In this document: positions 7,803-16,205 of the stretch, one piece after another
Layout of the letters: the number at the start of each line of letters is the position of its first letter
Numbering within the stretch: the first letter of the stretch is position 1
Program-made: the position numbers and the translations under genes
Assembly: GCA_015057165.1 (NCBI GenBank)
Contig: SVEY01000017.1
Coordinates: 1 to 64,000 of the forward strand
DNA from: Lachnospiraceae bacterium
Lineage (GTDB): Bacteria; Bacillota; Clostridia; Lachnospirales; Lachnospiraceae
DNA: 64,000 nt
Direction of reading: 5' to 3'
The notes under the pieces: model-generated
What the model was told of the DNA's origin: nothing
Seen by the model: only the letters and a program-made list of their open reading frames with translations
Database searches by the model: none

Positions 7803-8099
7803 ATGAGAAAAGATTTATTAAAGGGATTAACAGAGGAGCAAATTAAGAAGGTAGAAGCTTGTAAGAGTACAGACGAAATTATAGCACTTGCTAAGGCAGA
7901 AGGTGTTGAGCTTTCTGAAGAGCAACTAGAAGCGGTAAGTGGTGGTTGTGGAACAGATAAAAACAAAAATAAGATGCATTGCTACTGTTGTGGCTCCTAC
8001 GATATGAAGTATTATGCTAGAGAAGGTGACAAGAAAGCATATTGGAAATGCCAAAAGTGTAGAGCAGAATTCCCTATGTCAAACTCAATAGTTGACTAA
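7803..8099 (+). CDS. Nif11-type leader peptide with zinc-ribbon-like cargo
   Basis: A 98-residue small protein starting at 7803, behind GGGGG. Residues 1-48 form an acidic helical leader with LTEEQIKKVEAC and ELSEEQLEAVSGG. This is the pattern of Nif11-type RiPP leaders ending in a double-glycine cleavage site. After GG the remaining 50 residues contain CYCCGS and, 20 residues on, WKCQKCRAEF, a four-cysteine zinc-ribbon arrangement instead of a typical bacteriocin core. No peptidase-containing ABC exporter, lanthionine synthetase or other modification enzyme is nearby. It could be a secreted metal-binding peptide, a RiPP precursor matured in trans, or an intracellular zinc ribbon that retains a leader-like domain. 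Confidence 0.75.
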   Translation: MRKDLLKGLTEEQIKKVEACKSTDEIIALAKAEGVELSEEQLEAVSGGCGTDKNKNKMHCYCCGSYDMKYYAREGDKKAYWKCQKCRAEFPMSNSIVD

Positions 8100-8149
8100 T
8101 TAGTTTAACTTAACAGATACTTATATTTAAAGTGTTCGATTCTTTAAAG

Positions 8150-8183
8150 CAGCATGACTTAAAAATAGTTGTGCTGTTTTTTT
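8150..8183 (+). terminator. rho-independent terminator
   Basis: CAGCATGACT, loop TAAAAAT, AGTTGTGCTG (two G-U pairs) followed by seven T. It ends the leader-peptide transcript. Confidence 0.85.
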
Positions 8184-8273
8184 ATATGGGAAATAAGAAC
8201 ATATTAAATAAAACACTTAATAAATTGAAGTGGATGATGTATTATAAAGATATATAATGTTAGGAGGTGTATT

Positions 8274-8786
8274 ATGAAAATTGCAGTATTTAATGGAAGC
8301 GCAAGGCAACAGAACACAGCAGGATTAATAGAGGCGTTCTGCGAAGGGGCAAAAGAAGCAGGTCATGAAGTAGATGTATATCAAGTAGGAAAGATGAAGA
8401 TTGCAGGATGTCTTGGATGTGAGTATTGTCATACAAAGGGTAATGGTAATTGTGTTCAGAAGGACGATCTCGAGAAAATAATGCCAGCATATAAGGAAGC
8501 AGATATGATTGTCTTTGCCTCACCAATTTATTATTTCACAATGACAGCACAGATGGAGGCAGCAATCCAAAGAGTGTATTGTATTGGAAAACCAGCAAAA
8601 GCTACAAAGGCTGCACTTCTTCTATCTTCCGGTTCACCTGGAGTATATGATTCTGCAATAGCTCAATTCAAAGCATATATGGGTTATGCAGGAATTGAGG
8701 CAGCAGGCGTTATTACAGCAAATGGTGATGAGAATAAATCAGAAGCAAAACTTAATGAAATAAGAGAATTTGCAAAGTCACTTTAG
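8274..8786 (+). CDS. Isf-type iron-sulfur flavoprotein / NADPH-dependent FMN reductase
   Basis: A 170-residue flavodoxin-fold protein with AGGAGG 7 bases before the ATG. It begins KIAVFNGSARQQNTAGLI, the FMN phosphate loop of the NADPH-dependent FMN reductase family. CLGCEYCHTKGNGNC follows at about residues 44-58, a CX2CX2CX7C spacing that matches the compact 4Fe-4S motif of iron-sulfur flavoproteins. FASPIYYFTMTAQ is the second FMN-binding stretch. It likely shuttles electrons between ferredoxin or NAD(P)H and an acceptor such as a quinone or oxygen species. It is monocistronic, with terminators on both sides. Confidence 0.85.
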   Translation: MKIAVFNGSARQQNTAGLIEAFCEGAKEAGHEVDVYQVGKMKIAGCLGCEYCHTKGNGNCVQKDDLEKIMPAYKEADMIVFASPIYYFTMTAQMEAAIQRVYCIGKPAKATKAALLLSSGSPGVYDSAIAQFKAYMGYAGIEAAGVITANGDENKSEAKLNEIREFAKSL

Positions 8787-8803
8787 GGAGAATTTGCTAC
8801 ACA

Positions 8804-8868
8804 TTAGTTGCATATTTCATACGCAACTAATAATTTGAGGGGTATGTATTTTTACATACCTCTTTTTT
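8804..8868 (+). terminator. tandem hairpins and terminator after flavoprotein gene
   Basis: Two consecutive hairpins are present. TTAGTTGC-(11)-GCAACTAA spans 8804-8830. GAGGGGTATGTA-TTTT-TACATACCTC followed by TTTTTT spans 8837-8868. The second is a classic rho-independent terminator. Confidence 0.88.
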
Positions 8869-8937
8869 GCTTTTATATGTTTATAAGAGTCCTCAAATAA
8901 TGTATTATAAGAGTATATTAAGGAGGACATAATAGTG

Positions 8938-9483
8938 ATGAAACTATTTCATACTAGTTTTTCTATAGTTGAGAATCCAAGTATTACTGAGGGCAGGGCA
9001 AATGCAGATTTTGCCAGAGGGTTCTATCTTTCTGACGACGAGGAATTCTCTAAGAGGTGGGCTCGAAGAAGAAAAGGTATGACAACATTTCTTAATAGCT
9101 ATGAGCTTGATGAAGAAGGTCTTAATATTAAGACACTTAATCAGGATGAAGAATGGTATGATTATATCTTTGCTAATCGCATGGGAAAACCGGATAGTTT
9201 AAGTGATTATGATGTGATAATTGGACCTATTGCTAATGACACCTTATATGACACATGGGGAATGCTTACTAGTGGAGTCCTTGACAAGAGTGACTGTCTT
9301 AAATGTCTTAAGATTGGAAATGTATATCAACAGATTGTAATCAAATCAGAAAAGGCACTTCATGCATTACATTTCAAAGGGGCAATAGAATTAGATGCTT
9401 CTAAGGTGCAGGAGTACAAAGATGCTGTGGCGATAGAAGAAGAAAAATTCCAACAGGAGTTTGCACGAATCGTTGGAGATTAG
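8938..9483 (+). CDS. DUF3990 family protein (ADP-ribosyltransferase-like)
   Basis: A 181-residue protein with AGGAGGA upstream; a GTG at 8935 is an equally possible start. The N-terminus LFHTSFSIVENPSITEGRANADFARGFYLS fits the DUF3990 signature (LyHgs...GR.N.DFg.GFYlT). That signature carries the His and Tyr of the PARP-like ADP-ribosyltransferase fold. Family members occur as toxin-like or phage-associated proteins. Here no cognate DUF3791 antitoxin-like gene is adjacent; larE follows after 18 bases. Catalysis is not proven. The presence of a macrodomain and a class M sirtuin 5 kb downstream makes an ADP-ribosylation role plausible, by inference. Confidence 0.75.
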   Translation: MKLFHTSFSIVENPSITEGRANADFARGFYLSDDEEFSKRWARRRKGMTTFLNSYELDEEGLNIKTLNQDEEWYDYIFANRMGKPDSLSDYDVIIGPIANDTLYDTWGMLTSGVLDKSDCLKCLKIGNVYQQIVIKSEKALHALHFKGAIELDASKVQEYKDAVAIEEEKFQQEFARIVGD

Positions 9484-9501
9484 ATTGTAAGGAGTAGTAT
9501 C

Positions 9502-10308
9502 ATGAGTATAAGAGAAAAGTATGACAAATTATTAGATAGACTAAAATCTCTTGAGAAAGTTGCTGTTGCATTTTCCGGAGGCGTAGATTCTGCTCTTTTA
9601 TTAAAAGCCGGATATGATGCACTTGGTGAAAATGTAATTGCCATAACTGCTAATTCAGCGGTGTTTCCCCAAAACGAAAATAACGAAGCGAAAGATTTCT
9701 GTAAATCATATGGCATCAGGCAGCTAACAATAGATTATGACGTAATGAGTGTGCCTAATTTCTGTAATAATCCAATTGATCGTTGTTATTATTGCAAGAA
9801 GAATCTTATGTCTATTATGAGAAGTGTTGCTTTGGAAAATGATATACAAACTATAGCTGAAGGTTCTAATATAGATGATACAAAGGATTATCGACCTGGA
9901 TATAAAGCTGTAGAGGAACTTGGTATAATTAGTCCATTAAAAGAAGTGGGTTTAACCAAGGAAGAGATACGAAATCTTTCTAGAGAGATGAACCTGCCAA
10001 CCTGGGACAAGCCAAGTTATGCTTGTCTGGCAACAAGAATTCCATTTGGTGATAATATAACAATTGATAAGCTAAGAAAGATCGAAGAAGCAGAGGATTT
10101 TTTACATGAAATGGGATTTCTACAGGCAAGGGCTCGTGTGCATGATAACCTCTGTCGCATAGAAATTGAGACTGAGAAGTTCGAAAGAATAATTGATGAA
10201 GATGTTCGTTGCAGGATAGTAAGTAGATTAAAGGAAATAGGATTTGAATTTGTGAGTCTCGATTTACAGGGATATGTAATGGGAAGTTTTAAGGCTGACA
10301 TGAATTAA
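9502..10308 (+). CDS. larE: LarE, ATP-dependent sacrificial sulfur transferase
   Basis: A 268-residue PP-loop enzyme of nickel-pincer nucleotide biosynthesis. The SGGVDS PP-loop at residues 25-30 adenylates the pyridinium substrate. PSYACLATRIPFG places the sulfur-donating cysteine at residue 175. An additional CYYC pair at residues 95-98 is present. LarE proteins with three such cysteines hold a [4Fe-4S] cluster that carries a labile sulfide, unlike the single-Cys sacrificial type of Lactiplantibacillus. This one is therefore predicted to be the cluster type. It follows the DUF3990 gene by 18 bases and precedes a FIST kinase by 25 bases. larB and larC lie 20 kb downstream. Confidence 0.92.
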   Translation: MSIREKYDKLLDRLKSLEKVAVAFSGGVDSALLLKAGYDALGENVIAITANSAVFPQNENNEAKDFCKSYGIRQLTIDYDVMSVPNFCNNPIDRCYYCKKNLMSIMRSVALENDIQTIAEGSNIDDTKDYRPGYKAVEELGIISPLKEVGLTKEEIRNLSREMNLPTWDKPSYACLATRIPFGDNITIDKLRKIEEAEDFLHEMGFLQARARVHDNLCRIEIETEKFERIIDEDVRCRIVSRLKEIGFEFVSLDLQGYVMGSFKADMN

Positions 10309-10333
10309 GATAGCTATATATAGGAGGAATAAT

Positions 10334-13300
10334 ATGAGGCAGAAGACCTTTGAAATTGTTTCGAAAGATGAAGCGATTAAAGTTGCAAATGAGATGAAAA
10401 GAATAACTGCGAATTCGTCATATACAATATCTCTTAAAGTTTTGGCATTTGCCCTTTCTTATGGTGAGACGTGCGATATGATACGCCCTATATGTGAGGC
10501 TTTTCCTGATGCAATTCTTACTGGTGTATCTGTTCATGCACTGCGATATCCTGAAGATACACAGGATGTTGTAGAATTTGATGATAGGCCGCTTATTCGC
10601 TTGTCTTTTTTCATGTTTGAAAATGCTGAAGTCACACAGATTCTTTACGACTACAATGAGATGAGTCAAGATGATGTGCTTGTAGATATTAGAAGAAAGA
10701 TGAAAGATACGCCGGATTTGAAAGGTGTAAATGTATCTTTAGTAGGATTGTCTTTTAACATATCAGAATTCCTTGAAGGTGTTGCCGATGGATTTGATGA
10801 CGTGCCATTTTTTGGTACTCTTGCTGATATGTATTATATTTCTGCGTTAGACAGAAATGAACCGGCGTATATTTTTGACAAAAATAAGCATATAGAAAAT
10901 GGAGCAGCATTCCTTCTTTTTTCAGGGAAAGATTTATATGTTGATGCGAAATGTATATTTGGTTGGGAACCAATTGGTAAAGCCATGTCAGTAGAGTTGT
11001 CTAATCAATCAATTAGTCCAGCAGTTACTACTTTAAAACTAATTGATGGAAATAAACCGGAGGATATATATAGAAAATATCTGGGGATTGGATTTGATGA
11101 GTATTTGACGCTTAATACATGTGAATTTCCAATTGCGTTGGAAAGAAAAGGTCTTTTGATTGGAAGGACGCCATATGACTGTACTGAGGATGGGGAAATT
11201 ATTTTCCCGGGTTCTATAAGGCAAGATGATAAAATCAGATTTACATATACAATTCGTGATGAGTTAATCGAGAATACTGAAAAAGAGACGCGAGATCTCG
11301 CTGAGTTTATGCCTCAGGCTATTGAGCTGTTTGTATGTGGTAACCGGTCTATCGTTCTAAGAAAAGATGCTGCATTAGAAGCGGCTTGTTTTAAGCGCTT
11401 TGTTCCAGACACCTTAGAGTGTCATGCGTCGGGAGAGATTTACTATCATCATGGTAGAGGTGAATTCTTAAATAGCACGATTGTTGCCGCTGTTTTTCGT
11501 GAAGGAGCTATAGATGATAATGCAAAACCCATGGATATAGAAGTGCCAAAACCTCAAAAGAAAAAGATATTTCCTCTTACAGAGAGATTATCAAGATTTA
11601 CTCAGGCAATGAGTTCGGATCTTATGGAGTATGCCAACGAAACCAAGAGAGCTAATGATGCGAAGACTGCATTCCTTGCCAACATGTCTCATGAGATTAG
11701 AACACCAATTAATGCAGTGCTTGGAATGGATGAGATGATTCTAAGAGAGACGAAAGAGAATACAACACAAGGCTATGCGAGAGATATTATGTCTGCAGGT
11801 AAGACGCTTCTTTCAATCATTAATGACATACTTGATTTGTCTAAGGTAGAAGAAGGCAAGATGGAGATAATCCCGGTGCAATATGGTCTATCTTCCATCA
11901 TAAACGACCTTGTAGGAATGATCAAAGATAGAGCTATTAACAAGGGACTTGATTTTAAAGTTAAAGTTAATGAGAACATACCATATCTTCTTGTGGGAGA
12001 TGAGATTCGAATTCGTCAATGTGTAATGAATCTTCTTACTAACGCTGTAAAATACACTGAGAAAGGTACAGTTACATTTTCAGTTGATTACAAGAAAAAG
12101 GATGATGATAATATCTTTCTTTCATTCTCTGTAGAAGATACGGGCATAGGAATGAAACCGGAAGATATGGAGAAGTTGTTTGCGCCATATAGACGAATAG
12201 AAGAGAGACGTAATAGAACAATTGAGGGGACAGGTCTTGGTATGAGTATAACAAGACAGCTCCTCGAATTAATGGGTACGTCTCTGGGAGTAGAAAGTGT
12301 GTATGGTGAAGGCTCAGTTTTTCATTTCGATATTTGTCAGGAAGTTGTATCCTGGGATGAGATAGGAGATTATGCTAAGAGGTTAGAAGAGATAAGTGGT
12401 GACAACGAGAAGTATCATGAACTTTTCCATGCACCATCCGCTAAGATTCTAATTGTTGATGATACGGAGATGAATCATACTGTTATGGAGAGTTTTCTCA
12501 AGAAGACTTTGATTCAGATTGATAGTGCAATGTCTGGTAAAGATGGACTTGTTCTTGCTAAGAAGAATCACTATGACGTTATGTTCATAGATCATATGAT
12601 GCCTGATATGGATGGAATAGAGACATTAAAGCACATGCGCGAAATAGATATTAATAAAGATACGCCAGCTATTGCTCTTACTGCTAATGCTATATCAGGA
12701 GCAAGAGAGATGTATATTGATGCCGGATTCGAAGATTATCTATCTAAGCCAGTGGAAGGTATGAGACTTGAGAAGATGTTAGCATATTATCTGCCTGATG
12801 ATAAAATGGAAGTGCCGGGTGATGAAGGCTATAGAGACGAAGATGTTACTTCTGGAGTAGATTCACATGATAATCCTAATCTTCCTGATTGGCTTAACAG
12901 TATAGAAGAGATAGATACTGATGAAGGAATTAAGAATAGTGGTTCTATAGAAGGATATTTATCAGTTCTTAGAGTGTTTCATGTAACAGCAATAGATAAA
13001 GCTCATGAGATAGAAGAGCTGTACGATAATAAGGACATATCTTCGTATACTGTTAAGGTTCATGCACTTAAGAGTTCTGCAAGAATAATCGGGGCGAAAG
13101 AATTGTCTGAGTTGGCGAAGGAATTAGAGGCCGCTGGTAACGAAGAAGATATAGAGTTTATTAATAATAATACGGATAAGTTACTGAAGATGTATCGTGA
13201 CCTGGACGCTAAGCTAAGTGAGTCAGAAAAAGAATACGACTCACGTCCTAAGATTGACAGAGCAGAATTAGAAGAAGCATATAACGCTATGGTTGATATA

Positions 13301-13465
13301 TGTATGTCAATGGACTACGGGTTAATGGAGTCTATCATAAGTGACCTTAGAGAGTATAAATTAGAAGCAGAAGACAAAGAGAAGGTTTCTAAGATAGAGT
13401 CGCTTCTTGCAGAACTAGATTGGGATGGAATAATTAGTGTGGTACAGCAAGATGTAAAAGCGTAA
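10334..13465 (+). CDS. FIST-domain hybrid sensor histidine kinase with REC and Hpt
   Basis: A 1043-residue soluble sensor. Residues 1-395 or so resemble FIST N and C domains, predicted small-ligand sensors. A coiled segment leads to the HisKA box (NMSHEIRTPINAVLG, phospho-His near 452) and the HATPase (NLLTNAVKYT; GTGLGMSI). A receiver follows (ILIVDDTEMNH near 705; acceptor Asp in VMFIDHMMPDMDG). The C-terminus carries an Hpt domain (VHALKSSARIIGAKEL near 909) and a helical tail. There is no transmembrane segment, so the signal is cytoplasmic. The full His-Asp-His relay in one chain needs a separate output regulator, which is not nearby. AGGAGG precedes the ATG. It is probably cotranscribed with larE. 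Confidence 0.88.
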   Translation: MRQKTFEIVSKDEAIKVANEMKRITANSSYTISLKVLAFALSYGETCDMIRPICEAFPDAILTGVSVHALRYPEDTQDVVEFDDRPLIRLSFFMFENAEVTQILYDYNEMSQDDVLVDIRRKMKDTPDLKGVNVSLVGLSFNISEFLEGVADGFDDVPFFGTLADMYYISALDRNEPAYIFDKNKHIENGAAFLLFSGKDLYVDAKCIFGWEPIGKAMSVELSNQSISPAVTTLKLIDGNKPEDIYRKYLGIGFDEYLTLNTCEFPIALERKGLLIGRTPYDCTEDGEIIFPGSIRQDDKIRFTYTIRDELIENTEKETRDLAEFMPQAIELFVCGNRSIVLRKDAALEAACFKRFVPDTLECHASGEIYYHHGRGEFLNSTIVAAVFREGAIDDNAKPMDIEVPKPQKKKIFPLTERLSRFTQAMSSDLMEYANETKRANDAKTAFLANMSHEIRTPINAVLGMDEMILRETKENTTQGYARDIMSAGKTLLSIINDILDLSKVEEGKMEIIPVQYGLSSIINDLVGMIKDRAINKGLDFKVKVNENIPYLLVGDEIRIRQCVMNLLTNAVKYTEKGTVTFSVDYKKKDDDNIFLSFSVEDTGIGMKPEDMEKLFAPYRRIEERRNRTIEGTGLGMSITRQLLELMGTSLGVESVYGEGSVFHFDICQEVVSWDEIGDYAKRLEEISGDNEKYHELFHAPSAKILIVDDTEMNHTVMESFLKKTLIQIDSAMSGKDGLVLAKKNHYDVMFIDHMMPDMDGIETLKHMREIDINKDTPAIALTANAISGAREMYIDAGFEDYLSKPVEGMRLEKMLAYYLPDDKMEVPGDEGYRDEDVTSGVDSHDNPNLPDWLNSIEEIDTDEGIKNSGSIEGYLSVLRVFHVTAIDKAHEIEELYDNKDISSYTVKVHALKSSARIIGAKELSELAKELEAAGNEEDIEFINNNTDKLLKMYRDLDAKLSESEKEYDSRPKIDRAELEEAYNAMVDICMSMDYGLMESIISDLREYKLEAEDKEKVSKIESLLAELDWDGIISVVQQDVKA

Positions 13466-13527
13466 GTGTTTTTACTTTCGGCAGGATACCATTTACGCCC
13501 GTAAAATTATAGAAAAGGAGTAAGAGT

Positions 13528-14148
13528 ATGAAAGTATTAATAATTAATGGCAGCCCGAGAAAAGACGGCAACACATCTATTGCAGTCCGCGAGATGGCCA
13601 AGGTCTTTGACGAAGAAGGAGTACAGGCAGAGGTAGTTCAGATTGGTAATAAGGATGTGAGAGGTTGTATCGCATGCGGAAGCTGCGGCTCTACAGGTAA
13701 ATGTGTCTTTGATGATGTGGTAAACGAGCTTGCGCCTAAGTTTGAAGAGGCGGACGGTCTTGTTGTGGCATCACCTGTATATTATGCGTCGGCTAATGCA
13801 ACACTTATTGCCTGCCTCGACAGATTATTTTACAGTACACATTTTGACAAGACAATGAAAGTTGGTGCAAGTGTTGTTGTCGCAAGACGAGGGGGATGCT
13901 CTGCTACATTTGATGAGCTTAACAAGTATTTTACAATCAGCAATATGCCTGTGGCATCAAGTCAATATTGGAACAGCGCTCACGGTAGAATGGCAGGGGA
14001 AGCTAAAAAGGATGAAGAAGGCTTGCAGACAATGCGAGTTCTTGCAAGGAATATGTCGTTCCTTATGAAAAGCATTTCACTTGGCAAAGAAAAGTATGGA
14101 CTCCCTAAGACAGAAGAGCATGCCTGGACACATTTTATAATGGATTAG
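13528..14148 (+). CDS. Isf-type flavodoxin-fold NAD(P)H oxidoreductase
   Basis: A 206-residue protein with AAGGAG upstream. It starts MKVLIINGSPRKDGNTSIA, the FMN phosphate-binding loop of the NADPH-dependent FMN reductase family. CIACGSCGSTGKC gives a CX2CX2CX5C cluster motif as in iron-sulfur flavoproteins. VVASPVYYASANAT is the second FMN site. It is followed closely by the macrodomain and sirtuin genes in the same direction. Redox flavoproteins are often found beside class M sirtuin operons, so a link to oxidative-stress-responsive ADP-ribosylation is possible but inferred. Confidence 0.85.
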   Translation: MKVLIINGSPRKDGNTSIAVREMAKVFDEEGVQAEVVQIGNKDVRGCIACGSCGSTGKCVFDDVVNELAPKFEEADGLVVASPVYYASANATLIACLDRLFYSTHFDKTMKVGASVVVARRGGCSATFDELNKYFTISNMPVASSQYWNSAHGRMAGEAKKDEEGLQTMRVLARNMSFLMKSISLGKEKYGLPKTEEHAWTHFIMD

Positions 14149-14186
14149 TCAGATAAGAAGACTATATGAGTATTAGGGGGATTGTT

Positions 14187-14987
14187 ATGTCAACACAAGA
14201 AGAGAGACTTGACTTATTGGTTGAAGAATTCAAGAAGGACTCCAATGAATACAGCAATGTTAAGACGCCACGAGACATTGAGGGTAAGAGGCGACTGCTT
14301 CGACGCCTTATGAATGTCAGAATGCCAAGAGGTATAAGTAATGAAGTAATAAGACTTCAAGATGACTATCTGACAGAGCGAATCAAGGAAAATGGAATAG
14401 TTGAGCTTAACAACATTCCTGTAATCAGGGATGGAATGTCAATATGGCAAGGTGACATAACAAGGCTTAAAGTAGACGCAATTGTTAATGCCGCCAATTC
14501 TCAGATGTTAGGCTGCTTTATCCCAATGCATACTTGTATTGACAACTGTATTCATACATTTGCCGGAGTTCAATTAAGAGCAGAATGTAACCGCAAGATG
14601 AATCAGCTAAAGGCAAGATTTGGCGCTGACTACGAACAGCCCACGGCAGTACCTATGTTAACGGATGCATATAATCTTCCGGCGAAGAAGGTAATTCATA
14701 TTGTAGGTCCGATTGTAAGTTACGAGTTGACGCCCGATCTTGAGCAGGACTTGGCAGATTGCTATATTAATACGCTTAATATGTGTAAGGACAATAATCT
14801 AAGAAGTGTAGCCTTTTGCTGTATCTCTACAGGAGTATTTCGTTTTCCCAATGAGAGGGCAGCCGAGATTGCCGTAGACACAGTTACAAGATGGCTTTCT
14901 GATATAAACTACGATATAAGGATCATCTTTAATGTGTTTAAGGATAAAGATTTAGATATATACAAGAGTCTTATTAAGGGGTCATAA
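14187..14987 (+). CDS. zinc-dependent macrodomain protein-ADP-ribose hydrolase
   Basis: A 266-residue protein. AGGGGG lies 6 bases before ATG 14187, which is preferred over an in-frame ATG at 14166. An N-terminal helical region of about 90 residues precedes the macrodomain. The macrodomain shows IWQGDITRLKVDAIVNAAN, LGCFIPMHTCIDNCIHTFAG and KKVIHIVGPIV, with CCISTGVFRFPNERAAEIA near the end. The His/Cys-rich insert CFIPMHTCIDNCIH is the zinc-binding signature of the macrodomains encoded next to class M sirtuins in staphylococci and streptococci. Those remove ADP-ribose from proteins modified by the sirtuin. The sirtuin gene begins one base after this stop, so the two are translationally linked. 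Confidence 0.92.
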   Translation: MSTQEERLDLLVEEFKKDSNEYSNVKTPRDIEGKRRLLRRLMNVRMPRGISNEVIRLQDDYLTERIKENGIVELNNIPVIRDGMSIWQGDITRLKVDAIVNAANSQMLGCFIPMHTCIDNCIHTFAGVQLRAECNRKMNQLKARFGADYEQPTAVPMLTDAYNLPAKKVIHIVGPIVSYELTPDLEQDLADCYINTLNMCKDNNLRSVAFCCISTGVFRFPNERAAEIAVDTVTRWLSDINYDIRIIFNVFKDKDLDIYKSLIKGS

Positions 14988-14988
14988 T

Positions 14989-15984
14989 ATGTTACATAAT
15001 AATATGCCTAATGGCTACAGTGAGACAATACAAAGAGGTATGTATAGAGTGAGACAATTCAGTGGTAGATTGACAGAGGATGATAGAGAAGATAATGAGC
15101 GCATCGCATTGCTTAAGAAAGAAATAGACAGTGCAGATGCTATTGTAATTGGTGCCGGAGCCGGGCTTTCTACTTCCGCAGGGTTTACATATAGTGGAGA
15201 AAGGTTTGAGAAGTATTTCTTTGACTTCGAGAAAAGGTACGATTTTCACGATATGTATTCCGGAGGATTCTATGTAATGCGCCTGAAGCCTGAGATTTCA
15301 TGGGCATTCTGGGCAAGGAATATATATATTAACCGCTATATGGATGCGCCCAGGGGAGTATACAGTTCGTTATTGAAGTTAGTTGACGGAAAAGATTATT
15401 TTGTAATAACAACTAATGTAGACCATCAGTTTCAAAGAGCGGGGGTTGACAAGAAGAGGCTTTTCTATACTCAAGGGGATTATGGTCTTTTCCAAAGCAT
15501 CAATTCATCGAATAATAGAACCTATGACAATGAAGAGTGGGTAATGAAAGCCATGGAAGCCCAGGGCTTTGTGAAGGATGAAAAGGGCGTTTTCAGGTTG
15601 CCAAAAGATAACAGTATTAAGATGGAAATTCCAACGAAGTTGATACCTAAGTGTCCCGATGATGGAAGTGATGTAGTTATGAATCTTAGAGCTGATGACA
15701 GCTTTGTAGAGGACGAGGGATGGAAAAGGGCATCGGCTGCATATTCTGATTTTATAAGAAGACATGAGAAGCTACATGTGCTTTATTTGGAGCTTGGCGT
15801 AGGAGCCAATACTCCTGTTATCATTAAGTATCCATTCTGGCAGCTATGTGCCGACAATGATAAGTCGGTCTATGCCTGTATTAATTATGGGGAAGCTTTT
15901 TGCCCTGTGGAGATTCAGGATAGAAGTATATGCATTGATGGCGATATTGGCGAAGTGCTAGGAAAAATGTGTTTGAACCTGTAA
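14989..15984 (+). CDS. class M sirtuin (SirTM), protein ADP-ribosyltransferase
   Basis: A 331-residue SIR2-fold protein. [19 protein letters not shown] is the NAD-binding loop in its class M form. [12 protein letters not shown] corresponds to TQNIDxLHxxAG. At the catalytic His-Gly position it reads TQGDYGLFQ, with Gln replacing His, the hallmark of class M sirtuins. These act as lipoyl-dependent protein ADP-ribosyltransferases, not deacetylases. The zinc-binding region reads PKCPDDG where two cysteines (CPxCG) would be expected, so the metal site may be lost. The usual partners GcvH-L and LplA2 are not in this window. Cotranscribed with the macrodomain gene, which should reverse its modification. 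Confidence 0.9.
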   Translation: MLHNNMPNGYSETIQRGMYRVRQFSGRLTEDDREDNERIALLKKEIDSADAIVIGAGAGLSTSAGFTYSGERFEKYFFDFEKRYDFHDMYSGGFYVMRLKPEISWAFWARNIYINRYMDAPRGVYSSLLKLVDGKDYFVITTNVDHQFQRAGVDKKRLFYTQGDYGLFQSINSSNNRTYDNEEWVMKAMEAQGFVKDEKGVFRLPKDNSIKMEIPTKLIPKCPDDGSDVVMNLRADDSFVEDEGWKRASAAYSDFIRRHEKLHVLYLELGVGANTPVIIKYPFWQLCADNDKSVYACINYGEAFCPVEIQDRSICIDGDIGEVLGKMCLNL

Positions 15985-15985
15985 A

Positions 15986-16171
15986 CCTATCGTAATTGGG
16001 GATGGAGCATGGATTGGAGCAGGAGCAACTATACTACCGGGAGTAACAATCGGTAAGTTCGCGGTTGTTGGTGCTGCGTCGGTAGTTACACATGACGTGG
16101 GAGATTACGAAGTTGTAGTAGGAAGTCCTGCCAGAGTTATCAAAACTTTGGATGCAGAGAAATTTAAATAG
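15986..16171 (+). pseudogene. 3' fragment of hexapeptide acetyltransferase gene
   Basis: An uninterrupted frame of 61 codons plus TAG begins one base after the sirtuin stop and has no start codon. It reads [47 protein letters not shown]. This is the left-handed beta-helix end of a maltose/galactoside O-acetyltransferase. The N-terminal two thirds are absent. It is distinct in sequence from the intact acetyltransferase at 21576-22160. Confidence 0.8.
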
Positions 16172-16205
16172 GTATGTATAAGTGAGACAATGCAGATGCT
16201 ATTGT
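16171..16205 (+). repeat. mosaic of two sirtuin-gene segments (recombination scar)
   Basis: GGTATGTATAAGTGAGACAA (16171-16190) matches the sirtuin gene at 15038-15058 with a one-base gap. TGCAGATGCTATTGT (16191-16205) is identical to 15132-15146 in the same gene. The two pieces lie 74 bases apart in the intact gene. The stop codon of the restriction enzyme gene (minus strand) falls inside this scar. Confidence 0.7.

Noticed and set aside
8938-10308. DUF3990 protein and LarE as a toxin-antitoxin pair
   Set aside because: LarE is a full biosynthetic enzyme with intact catalytic motifs; nothing small and antitoxin-like is adjacent.
15038-15146. Sirtuin segments repeated downstream as a second functional sirtuin gene
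   Set aside because: Only 35 bases in two pieces are present, with no reading frame.
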